Positions 4,886 to 11,820 of a stretch of 16,041 nt of DNA are shown here, piece after piece (the stretch's first letter is position 1; each line of letters opens with the position of its first letter). The notes under the pieces are model-generated. The model was not told the origin of the DNA. It was given only the letters and a program-made list of their open reading frames with translations, and did no database searches. A program made the position numbers and the translations under genes. Origin of the DNA: an uncultured Acetatifactor sp. (GTDB lineage: Bacteria > Bacillota > Clostridia > Lachnospirales > Lachnospiraceae); NCBI GenBank assembly GCA_910585665.1, contig CAJUFI010000059.1, positions 1-16,041 of the forward strand, written 5' to 3'.

Positions 4886-7021
4886 ATGGACATTTTCAGG
4901 AAAATAGCCCTACAGGGCTTAAAGAAGAGCCGCACAAGGACCCTGGTGACCATAGTGGGAGTGGCCCTGTCCGCTGCCATGGTCACGGCGGTCACCTCCT
5001 TCGCGGCATCGCTGCAGGCCTACATGGTAGGAGGCGCCATCGTCAAATACGGCGGCTGGCATGTGAATTTCCCGGCGGCGGACGCCGCGTTCCTAGAGGA
5101 GCAGGGCAGCGACAGCCGGGTGACGGACATGGCCATATATGAAAATATCGGCTATGCCAGGCTGGAGGGCGGCCAGAATCCGGATAAGCCCTATCTGTTC
5201 CTGGCAGGGTTTCCGGAGGAGACTTTTGAAGCCATGCCCCTGGAACTGATCCTGGGCAGGCTGCCGGAGAATGACAGCGAGGTGGTGGTTCCCGCCCATG
5301 TGGCCTCCAACGGCGGGGTGAAGCTATCCCTGGGCGACACCCTCTGCCTTTCCGTGGGGAGCCGCACGGACGGGACACAGGAACTGAACCAGCACGATCC
5401 CTACCTTTCCGGGGAAGCGCCGGGAACGGAGCAGGAACGTTTCGTGCCGACGGAAAAGAAGGTCTATCAGGTGGTGGGCATCTGCAGCAGGCCCGCGTTC
5501 GAGGAGCGCACTGCCCCCGGATACACCCTGATCACCGCATGGAAGGCAGCCGGAAGGGCGGACAGCCTGGGCGCTTTCGTCACGCTGGCCGACCCCTGGC
5601 AGGCCCGCTCCTACGGGGATGCCGCGGGACGCGCCTATAGCCTGAACCAGGGCGTGATGCGCTTCCTGGGGCTGTCGGACAGTGAAGCAATCAACGGCTA
5701 CCTGTACGCCCTGGGAGGCATCCTGATCGTCCTGATCATGCTGGGCTCCGTTTTCCTGATATACAATTCCTTCACCATCTCCCTGAACGACAGAGTCCGC
5801 CAGTTCGGCATCCTTCTGTCCGTGGGAGCCACGGAGAAGCAGCTGAAAAGGGCCGTATTGTTCGAGGGAGTCTGCATCGGCGCGATTGGCATCCCCCTGG
5901 GCGTCCTGATGGGGCTGCCTGTGATCAGGCTGGTGTTGCTTCTGGTGAGGGAGAATTTCGGAAACATGATGTATGACACGGTGCCCCTGGAACTGGTGGT
6001 GTCCCTGCCTGCCCTTGGGGCCGCCGCGCTCATCAGCATGATCACGATTCTGATCTCCGCCTATCTCCCGGCCAGGAAGGCGGCGGGCACCCCTGTGATG
6101 GAGTGCATCCGCCAGACAGGCGGGGCGGAACCGGCCGCCGGGAATCGGAAGACTTCCGAATCCGCGGGGCGGATCTGGGGGCTGTCCGGCATCCTGGCGC
6201 TGAAGAATTTCAGGCGGAACCGGCGGCGTTACCGCAGCATCATCCTGTCGCTTATCCTGAGCGTGGTGCTGTGCGTGTCCGCAGGCTCCCTGGGGGCGGA
6301 TCTGAAGCTGCTGACGGAGGCTTACGTTGCGGACGTGGAGGGGGACATCTTTTTCTATCCGGACGGCATGGAGCCGGAGGAGCTGGCGCAGCTGTACGGC
6401 AGCCTGGGGACGGTGGAGGGCGTATACAGGAGCGAAGACCAGGCGCCGGACATGGGGTATGGCCAGGTGGGCCTGACCTTCTGGTCCTCCTCTCCCGCCC
6501 AGTCCGCGGAGAAGATGAAGCTGGTGATTGAGGCCATGGGGGTCACAGGCTCCTACACCTTGCTCAATGTGCATGAGAAGCTGGAGGAGAACCGCAACAT
6601 GCTGTTCATCGTGAACCTCTTTGCCGTGGTCTTCATCGTCATGATATCGCTGATCGCCACGGTGAACGTGTTCAATACCATATCCACCAATGTCAGGCTG
6701 CGCAGACGGGAGCTTGCCATGCTGCGCTCCGTGGGGATGGGCGACAGGGAGTTTGGCCGGATGATGCGCTTCGAGTGCCTGCTGTACGGAATGCGCACCT
6801 TGCTGTACGGCCTGCCTGTGGCGATGCTGTGTTCCTGGCTGATCTTCCAGGGGCTGGTGGGGATGGAGGACATGGAGGGCATGCGCTTCCGGATTCCCTG
6901 GGGGAGCATCGGCATCAGCATGCTGGGTGTGTTCCTGGTCATCTTTGTCACCATGCTCTACGCGGTGAACCGCATCAGGAGAGAGAATATCATAGAGGCG
7001 CTGCGGGATGACATGACTTGA
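4886..7021 (+). CDS. FtsX-family ABC transporter permease with two FtsX domains
   Basis: This 711-residue permease has eight predicted membrane segments at about residues 20-44, 273-293, 329-353, 372-394, 451-471, 572-594, 634-657 and 673-694. Two FtsX modules are recognisable, with similar cores: FGILLSVGATEKQLKRAVLF (308-327) and LAMLRSVGMGDREFGRMMRF (610-629). Each half has an extracytoplasmic region between its first two helices, about 225 residues in the first half and 100 in the second. This 4+4 layout differs from the ten-helix BceB type with its single large loop. It starts two bases after the ATPase stop, so the pair forms one transporter. Given the kinase has almost no outer domain, this permease may also provide ligand detection (inference). 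No frameshift or lost region is seen. Confidence 0.9.
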   Translation: MDIFRKIALQGLKKSRTRTLVTIVGVALSAAMVTAVTSFAASLQAYMVGGAIVKYGGWHVNFPAADAAFLEEQGSDSRVTDMAIYENIGYARLEGGQNPDKPYLFLAGFPEETFEAMPLELILGRLPENDSEVVVPAHVASNGGVKLSLGDTLCLSVGSRTDGTQELNQHDPYLSGEAPGTEQERFVPTEKKVYQVVGICSRPAFEERTAPGYTLITAWKAAGRADSLGAFVTLADPWQARSYGDAAGRAYSLNQGVMRFLGLSDSEAINGYLYALGGILIVLIMLGSVFLIYNSFTISLNDRVRQFGILLSVGATEKQLKRAVLFEGVCIGAIGIPLGVLMGLPVIRLVLLLVRENFGNMMYDTVPLELVVSLPALGAAALISMITILISAYLPARKAAGTPVMECIRQTGGAEPAAGNRKTSESAGRIWGLSGILALKNFRRNRRRYRSIILSLILSVVLCVSAGSLGADLKLLTEAYVADVEGDIFFYPDGMEPEELAQLYGSLGTVEGVYRSEDQAPDMGYGQVGLTFWSSSPAQSAEKMKLVIEAMGVTGSYTLLNVHEKLEENRNMLFIVNLFAVVFIVMISLIATVNVFNTISTNVRLRRRELAMLRSVGMGDREFGRMMRFECLLYGMRTLLYGLPVAMLCSWLIFQGLVGMEDMEGMRFRIPWGSIGISMLGVFLVIFVTMLYAVNRIRRENIIEALRDDMT

Positions 7022-7044
7022 TTGGGGCGGGAACGAATCAAAGC

Positions 7045-7071
7045 CGACATCCGGGAGCAGCCTGGATGTCG
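7045..7071. terminator. Hairpin after the permease gene, possible weak terminator
   Basis: CGACATCCGGG (7045-7055) pairs with CCTGGATGTCG (7061-7071) with one mismatch around a 5-base loop, 23 bp after the permease stop. The following bases are AT-rich (ATATATAGTATATATTATTC) but lack a T-run, so termination would be weak or need another factor. Confidence 0.4.
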
Positions 7072-7136
7072 ATATATAGTATATATTATTCTTCTTCACC
7101 TGCAGATTTTGCGCGATGGACATTTTTCTAAAAGGA

Positions 7137-7165
7137 TTGCGAAAAGGGTGTCCAGGCAGTATAAT
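7137..7165 (+). promoter_or_regulatory. Sigma-A-type promoter for the Mrr-like gene
   Basis: TTGCGA (7137-7142) and TATAAT (7160-7165) are separated by 17 bp. The only downstream gene on this strand starts at 7265, giving a leader of about 93 nt in which CCCGC (7180-7184) can pair with GCGGG (7206-7210) just before GTTTT, a weak attenuator-like structure. Confidence 0.6.
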
Positions 7166-7264
7166 GGAAAAGAGACAGTCCCGCTTGGAAGCTGCAGGGC
7201 AGAGGGCGGGGTTTTATGTGGCAGCATGACAGCACAAGAGACAGGATAAAGGCATCGGAATGCT

Positions 7265-7714
7265 ATGGATACGAATACGATAATCATCATCATAATCATC
7301 TGCGCCGGGGCGATGCTGCTCAGCGCGGTTCTATATCTGTTGCGGCGCAGAAGAAATCAGGCGGAGGACTTCGACCTGATGGAGGGTCATGACTTCGAGT
7401 ACTACTGCGCGGAACTGCTGCGCAAGAGCGGCTTTCAGGAGGTGGAGGTCACTCGGGGCAGCGGGGACTACGGCATAGACATTTTGGCCGAGAAGGAGGG
7501 CGTCACCTATGCCATCCAGTGCAAGTGCTATGCTTCCGCGGTGGGCGTGAAAGCCGTACAGGAGGCCTACGCGGGTCGGGACTATTATGACAGGATGGTG
7601 GGTGCCGTGCTCACCAACCAGTACTTCACCCAGCCCGCGGTGGATGCCGCAAGGAAGCTCAAAATCCTGCTGTGGGACCGTGACTACCTGGAGGATCTGG
7701 CGGACAGCCTGTGA
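7265..7714 (+). CDS. Membrane-anchored Mrr-like restriction-endonuclease-fold protein
   Basis: The 149-residue protein has an N-terminal membrane helix (about residues 5-25, very rich in Ile), a basic stop-transfer RRRR, and a single Mrr_cat-type PD-(D/E)XK domain. Visible motifs are GHDFEYYCAELL (about 41-52, with E45), GSGDYGIDI (66-73, with D72) and IQCKCY (84-89, with Q85 and K87), followed by VKAVQEAYAG. These are the nuclease core residues of the family, so it may be active. Similar membrane-tethered Mrr-like proteins are common in Firmicutes and their roles are mostly unknown. The start at 7265 has only a weak AAGG ribosome binding site, but no better in-frame start exists. It has its own promoter and no neighbouring methylase or specificity gene, so it is not a standard restriction system. 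The stop lies in a 20-bp tandem duplication. Confidence 0.8.
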   Translation: MDTNTIIIIIIICAGAMLLSAVLYLLRRRRNQAEDFDLMEGHDFEYYCAELLRKSGFQEVEVTRGSGDYGIDILAEKEGVTYAIQCKCYASAVGVKAVQEAYAGRDYYDRMVGAVLTNQYFTQPAVDAARKLKILLWDRDYLEDLADSL

Positions 7715-7744
7715 CGGGAGCCCGCAGCCTGTGACGGGAGCCCG
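7705..7744 (+). repeat. Exact 20-bp tandem duplication spanning a stop codon
   Basis: CAGCCTGTGACGGGAGCCCG occurs twice head-to-tail (7705-7724 and 7725-7744). The first copy contains the last codons and TGA stop of the Mrr-like gene; the second lies just outside it. The duplication leaves the protein unchanged and looks recent. Confidence 0.85.
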
Positions 7745-7767
7745 CAGCCCCCATGCGCCGGCGCCGG

Positions 7768-9588
7768 TCAGGCGTCCCCTTCCTCCAGCAGTTCCCCCAC
7801 GGTCGTAAAGTCACAGGGCCCGCAGTCCAGGAAAAAGCTGTGGAAACGATATTCCGTATATTCTTCTCCCCACAGCTTTCCGGCCTCTTCTTTCAGGGAG
7901 AGGATTTCAAGATATCCCAGATAATATTTCAGATAATTACAGGGCTCCTGTACGATATAATTGTAGACGGACCTGGCGGCAGCAGTGTCCGTGATGCCGA
8001 AGGATTCCAGCATTTTGGCTATCTGGCTGTAAGAAGCGCCCTCATGGTGGATCATGATGTCGATCAGGGAATAGAGGCATAGCTGTAGGCTGCGGTTGTG
8101 GGCTTCCAGCTGGGCGCACAAGGCGGCCATGTCCTGTCCGTCCTCCTGGAGCAGCTGCGCGGCGTAGCCGAAGGAGAGGAATTCCACATACAGGGCCCAG
8201 CCCTCCTGGTATCCGCCGTACCAGAGCAGCTCTCGGGCGGGGCGCTCCCCGGCCGCCAGCGCGGAGCGGTTGTGGTAGACGGTCTGGTAGAGATGGCCTG
8301 GGTACCCCTCGTGGGCCAGGGTAGTGTACAGATCCAGGCCGTCGGGGGTCTTCTGCCTGTTGATATAGATGGTGTTGGAAACCGTGTCGTCCAGGGGCGC
8401 GGTCAGGTAGAAGGCCGGTGCGCAGTAGCTTTCCAGGCTGTCGGACACTGCCTTGACCGCCACGTCGGTGGGGCCTCCCGGAATGGCCGGGAAATCCGCC
8501 TGCATCCGCTCCCTCAGGTCAAGGAGCATCTGGGAGGCGCTGGTGTAGGGGAAGGCTGTCTCCAGGGCGCCGTAGTGCTCCAGGGCCTCCGGGTGCTGGT
8601 CCAGGATTTTCCGGACTTCCTCGTATTCCTGGGAGAACTGCTCCGTCAACATCTGCAGAATCTCCTCCACGGGCCGGTAGGAGCCGGTCTGGGAAATCAG
8701 CAGCTGTTCATAATAGGCCTTGCCCTCAGGCAATGCCGCCAGCCCGGCGGGCAGGATGGATTCGTCCTCCAGGAGCAGAAGGCCGTCCCCCAGGCCCATG
8801 TAGGCGGGCAGCAGAACCGTCTTCAGCAGTCTCTCGTTCTGGGCCAGGTAGGCTGCCGCTTCCTGGGCCGTGATCAGGCTGCTGCCGGAAAGGGATTCCA
8901 GACGTTCCTGAAAGGTGATCTGCAGGAAATGCGTCCCGGCTTCCAGGGCCTCCAATGTGACAATGCTGTCACATTGTTCCCGAACCTCTTTCAGGAAAGC
9001 GGCGGGCATGGAGAGTCCGGCTGCCGCCTTTTCCTGTTCATACAACAGGAGCGACGCGAAATATTCGTCTGTCTGGTCCAGCAGGGCCAGATAGTCCTCC
9101 ACGTCCTGCCTGGTGCGGAAGGTGTACTCCGCCAGCAGGATGGGCAGCTGGGCCTGTGCGCCGGAGCCGGGGGAGAGGGGTTCGCTGTAATAGGGGAAGC
9201 CGTCCAGGGCCAGGGCGTTTTCCAGGGAGCGTGTCAGCAGCCGCCACAGGCAGGCGTCCTGGGAGGAGAGCTTCGCCGGATTCAGGCGGCGCAGCGAAGC
9301 CAGCGTGTTCTCCAGTTCGGCCTGGCTGCCCAGCGCCCCCTGGGCAGTGTAGCAGGGGAGGACGGCCTTGTAGTCGGTGATGCCGAAATCGGCGGGATTG
9401 GCCAGGGTGTAGTGGAGGCTCAGCGTGTTGGCTTTCATGTCCTCCTCAAAGAGCCTGGCAGTAAGGCTGGTAAAGCGCTTGTCGTCCTGCTGATATGTAA
9501 AGAGGAATGCCGCCAGGCCCAGGAAGGCCAGCAGGGAAGCCAGGACGAAGAGCAGCTGTCTGGTAGAGAGATGGGAATTCTTTTTCAA
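7768..9588 (-). CDS. Membrane-anchored DUF885 family protein, metallopeptidase-like
   Basis: The start chosen is a TTG at 9588, because AGGTGA lies just before it and the product then begins LKKNSHLSTRQ followed by a membrane segment (about residues 9-31). A start at 9723 would put a hydrophilic stretch of 45 residues in front without a ribosome binding site. The 606-residue product fits the DUF885 family (COG4805). It has HEGYPGH at 426-432 and EGWALYVE at 462-469, which resemble the HExxPGH plus downstream Glu arrangement of gluzincin-type zinc peptidases; zinc binding and peptidase activity are inferred from that, not shown. The N-terminal helix suggests it works outside the membrane as an anchored enzyme. 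It is transcribed toward the Mrr-like gene and away from the FGGY kinase. A possible -10 (TATACT, minus strand 9623-9618) precedes it without a good -35. Confidence 0.82.
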   Translation of the reverse strand: MKKNSHLSTRQLLFVLASLLAFLGLAAFLFTYQQDDKRFTSLTARLFEEDMKANTLSLHYTLANPADFGITDYKAVLPCYTAQGALGSQAELENTLASLRRLNPAKLSSQDACLWRLLTRSLENALALDGFPYYSEPLSPGSGAQAQLPILLAEYTFRTRQDVEDYLALLDQTDEYFASLLLYEQEKAAAGLSMPAAFLKEVREQCDSIVTLEALEAGTHFLQITFQERLESLSGSSLITAQEAAAYLAQNERLLKTVLLPAYMGLGDGLLLLEDESILPAGLAALPEGKAYYEQLLISQTGSYRPVEEILQMLTEQFSQEYEEVRKILDQHPEALEHYGALETAFPYTSASQMLLDLRERMQADFPAIPGGPTDVAVKAVSDSLESYCAPAFYLTAPLDDTVSNTIYINRQKTPDGLDLYTTLAHEGYPGHLYQTVYHNRSALAAGERPARELLWYGGYQEGWALYVEFLSFGYAAQLLQEDGQDMAALCAQLEAHNRSLQLCLYSLIDIMIHHEGASYSQIAKMLESFGITDTAAARSVYNYIVQEPCNYLKYYLGYLEILSLKEEAGKLWGEEYTEYRFHSFFLDCGPCDFTTVGELLEEGDA

Positions 9589-9726
9589 AAAATCACCTGA
9601 AAGGGAAGCATTGCTACAGTATATGAGCGGAAAAGGCCGGTCATGCCACAGGCCGCCGCGGAAGAAAGAATGTTTTGCTTCCCGGGGAGAGATATGGTAA
9701 AATGGAGATAGCGGACGATGCAATCA

Positions 9727-9755
9727 TTGACTTTATCGCATAAATTTCATATACT
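9727..9755 (+). promoter_or_regulatory. Near-consensus sigma-A promoter for the FGGY kinase
   Basis: TTGACT (9727-9732), a 17-bp spacer and TATACT (9750-9755) form a strong promoter. Transcription would start near 9762, about 78 nt before the kinase ATG. The leader holds small hairpins, CCAG-AAG-CTGG followed by GCTTTTTT (9783-9800) and GCAC-TTGGG-GTGC (9811-9823). The first is terminator-like but has only a 4-bp stem. No clear CcpA site was seen. Confidence 0.75.
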
Positions 9756-9839
9756 AAGAGATGGAAATACAGTTACAATTTACCAGAAGCTGGGCTTTTT
9801 TCAAAATATCGCACTTGGGGTGCAGAAGAGAGGTATGGC

Positions 9840-11444
9840 ATGAGCGAAGCAATCAAAAAAGCGATTCAGGAGGGCAGGACGGTCTTAGGCCTGGAATTCG
9901 GCTCCACCCGGATCAAGGCCGTGCTGGTGGACGAGAGCCATCAGCCGGTGGCGCAGGGGAACTGGGACTGGGAGAACCGCCTGGAGGACAATATCTGGAC
10001 TTACAGCCTGGAAGACATCTGGCAGGGCCTGCAGGGCTGCTACCGGAGCCTTTCGGAGGACGTGCAGGCGAAATACGGGGTGGGGCTGGAAAAGCTGGCT
10101 GCCCTTGGCTTTTCGGGTATGATGCACGGCTATATGCCCTTTGACGCGGCGGGTAAGCTGCTGGTGCCCTTCCGGACCTGGCGCAATACCATGACCGGGG
10201 AGGCCTGCGGGAAGCTGCTGAAGGAATTCGATTTCAACATTCCCCAGAGATGGAGCATCGCCCACCTCTATCAGGCCGTCTTGAACGGGGAGGAGCATGT
10301 GAAGGACGTGGCGTTCTTTACCACCCTGGCCGGATACATCCACTGGCGGCTGTCGGGGGAAAAGGTGCTGGGCGTGGGCGAGGCCTCCGGCATGTTCCCA
10401 ATCGATTCCGAGACCTGTGACTTCGACGCCGGGATGATAGAGAAGTTCGACGGGCTGGTGGCGGAGAAGCAGTTCGGCTGGAAGCTGAGGGATATCCTGC
10501 CCAGGGTGCTCTGCGCGGGTGAAAAGGCAGGGTGCCTGACCCCCGAGGGAGCGAAGCTCCTGGATCCCAGCGGGACCTTGCAGGCAGGCGCGCCCATGTG
10601 CCCTCCCGAGGGAGACGCGGGCACCGGCATGACCGCCACCAACAGCGTCCGGAAGCGCACGGGGAACATCTCCGCGGGCACTTCCATCTTCTCCATGGTG
10701 GTGACGGAGAAAGCCCTTGCCAAAGTCCATGAGGAGATCGACATGGTGACTACCCCGGACGGAAGCCCGGTGGCCATGGTGCACTGCAACAACTGCACCT
10801 CGGACCTGAACGCCTGGGTGAACCTGTTCGAGGAGTTCCTGGGCAAGGCGCCGGGCGGTGTGAAGATGGACAAGAACGAGCTCTACGGCCTTCTCTACCG
10901 GGAGGCGCTGGCGGCGGATACGGACTGCGGCGGCCTTGTGGCTTACAATTACTTCTCAGGGGAGCCGGTCACGGGCCTGAACGAGGGCAGGCCCATGTTC
11001 GTGCGCACGCCGGACGCGAAGTTCACTCTGGCTAACTTCATGCGCAGCCATCTCTACAGCGCCATGGCGGCCCTGAAAATCGGGAACGACATCCTTCTGA
11101 AGGAGGAGCAGGTGAAGGTGGATTCCCTGACAGGCCACGGCGGATTGTTCAAGACGCCTGTGGTAGGACAGCAGCTGATGGCGGCGGCCATGAACGCGCC
11201 TGTGACGGTGATGGACACCGCCAGCGAGGGCGGCGCCTGGGGCATGGCAGTGCTGGCGGCCTATATGGAGGAAAAGGCGGAGGGGGAGACCCTGCCGGAC
11301 TATCTGAGCGACAGAATCTTCGCCGGGCAGACAGGCACTACCATTGCGCCTAAGCCGGAGGACGTGGCCGGGTTCGACGCCTTTATCGAGAAGTACAAGA
11401 GCACCCTGCCCGCGGAGAAAGCGGCGGTGGAAGGCCTGGCGTAA
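9840..11444 (+). CDS. FGGY-family carbohydrate kinase (pentulose kinase)
   Basis: This 534-residue cytoplasmic kinase phosphorylates a sugar with ATP. The first nucleotide-binding motif is LGLEFGSTRIKAVLVD (residues 16-31), with Glu19 where Asp is usual; a sugar-site GMMHGYMPFD (93-102) includes H96; the probable catalytic base is D259 in PPEGDAGTGM; GNISAGTS (276-282) is the phosphate-2 loop; and GHGGLFKT with SEGGAWGMAVLA forms the C-terminal adenosine-binding part. The motif wording is closer to xylulokinase-like FGGY proteins than to classical AraB. The next genes are L-ribulose-5-phosphate 4-epimerase and transketolase, so L-ribulose or another pentulose is the likely substrate (inference). 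It has a strong own promoter and AGAGAGG ribosome binding site. It is separated from the epimerase by 376 bp of repeats. Substrate identity remains open, so no symbol is given. Confidence 0.88.
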   Translation: MSEAIKKAIQEGRTVLGLEFGSTRIKAVLVDESHQPVAQGNWDWENRLEDNIWTYSLEDIWQGLQGCYRSLSEDVQAKYGVGLEKLAALGFSGMMHGYMPFDAAGKLLVPFRTWRNTMTGEACGKLLKEFDFNIPQRWSIAHLYQAVLNGEEHVKDVAFFTTLAGYIHWRLSGEKVLGVGEASGMFPIDSETCDFDAGMIEKFDGLVAEKQFGWKLRDILPRVLCAGEKAGCLTPEGAKLLDPSGTLQAGAPMCPPEGDAGTGMTATNSVRKRTGNISAGTSIFSMVVTEKALAKVHEEIDMVTTPDGSPVAMVHCNNCTSDLNAWVNLFEEFLGKAPGGVKMDKNELYGLLYREALAADTDCGGLVAYNYFSGEPVTGLNEGRPMFVRTPDAKFTLANFMRSHLYSAMAALKIGNDILLKEEQVKVDSLTGHGGLFKTPVVGQQLMAAAMNAPVTVMDTASEGGAWGMAVLAAYMEEKAEGETLPDYLSDRIFAGQTGTTIAPKPEDVAGFDAFIEKYKSTLPAEKAAVEGLA

Positions 11445-11488
11445 AGAAACGCCTCATGGGCAGCCCTGCAAAAAAATGTAGATTATCG

Positions 11489-11594
11489 TAAGGAATTGTC
11501 TACAAATAACTGCTGCAAGTTTATAGCAATTTTTATTGTATTTCCGGGCTTTTGCCTGAAGCAATTGCAGCAGTTATTTTCCGACAATTCCTAA
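11489..11594 (+). repeat. 106-bp MITE-like element, full copy
   Basis: The 30-base ends (11489-11518 and the complement of 11565-11594) match at 26 of 30 positions: both carry AGGAATTGTC, AAATAAC and TGCTGCAA. TAA occurs as a direct repeat at both edges, consistent with a 3-bp target duplication around inverted GGAATTGTC ends. The element is non-coding and could fold into one long hairpin. A gap-free second copy lies at 1796-1901 in the opposite orientation. A transposase able to move it is not in the window. Confidence 0.75.
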
Positions 11595-11641
11595 GGAATT
11601 GTCTGCAAATAACCGATAGGAATTTATGGCAGCTTTGGTTG
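11592..11641 (+). repeat. Half copy of the 106-bp element abutting the full one
   Basis: Starting from the TAA shared with the preceding element, about 50 bases follow the family sequence (TAAGGAATTGTCTGCAAATA, then ACCGATAGGAATT and GGCAGC) and match the copy at 1796-1901 better than their neighbour. Similarity then ends abruptly. The junction makes a nearly perfect 21-bp palindrome, GACAATTCCT-A-AGGAATTGTC from 11583. Confidence 0.65.
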
Positions 11642-11655
11642 AATATATACCCACA

Positions 11656-11733
11656 AACGCAAATAATTGCCGTCTGCACAGTAAACTTGAACGCATCGGC
11701 AATCCAGGGCTGAAAGCGGCAATTAAATGCGTT
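11656..11733. promoter_or_regulatory. Spaced inverted repeat upstream of the epimerase -10
   Basis: AACGCAAATAATTGCCG (11656-11672) and CGGCAATTAAATGCGTT (11717-11733) are inverted copies matching at 15 of 17 positions. Between them AACGCATCGGCAAT (11690-11703) contains both half motifs again. The right arm covers the place where a -35 would lie for TATAAT at 11740, and no -35 consensus is present. This fits a regulator binding cluster for the pentose genes, or a further remnant repeat. Confidence 0.45.
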
Positions 11734-11739
11734 CACGAG

Positions 11740-11745
11740 TATAAT
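11740..11745 (+). promoter_or_regulatory. -10 hexamer upstream of the epimerase
   Basis: A perfect TATAAT lies 76 bp before the epimerase ATG. The bases 17 bp upstream (CGGCAA) do not resemble a -35, so the promoter would be weak or activator-dependent. Confidence 0.4.
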
Positions 11746-11820
11746 ACATATGGAAAACCGCATGCACATATAGCATTGGGAACAAATACAAAACAATAGG
11801 AACAGAAAGGAGTCTTAGTT

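Larger units (their letters stand above)
11445..11820. other. Repeat-filled intergenic region between kinase and epimerase
   Basis: No gene is seen in these 376 bases. They contain a complete MITE-like element (11489-11594), the first half of a third copy (11592-11641), a spaced inverted repeat (11656-11672 with 11717-11733) and a TATAAT hexamer (11740-11745). The region is clearly richer in A and T than the genes on either side. No strong terminator for the kinase was found. Confidence 0.7.

Noticed and set aside
5324..7123. Long minus-strand open frame of about 600 codons over the permease gene
   Set aside because: It lies antisense to a clear FtsX permease, is rich in His, Gln, Gly and Pro as expected for the complement of a GC-rich gene, and has no ribosome binding site or domain motif.
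8098..9600. Plus-strand open frame of 500 codons over the DUF885 gene
   Set aside because: It is the antisense shadow of the DUF885 gene, whose catalytic-type motifs, membrane helix and ribosome binding site are clear.
9783..9800. CCAG-AAG-CTGG hairpin followed by GCTTTTTT in the FGGY kinase leader, as an attenuator
   Set aside because: The stem is only four base pairs, too weak to call termination without comparative data.
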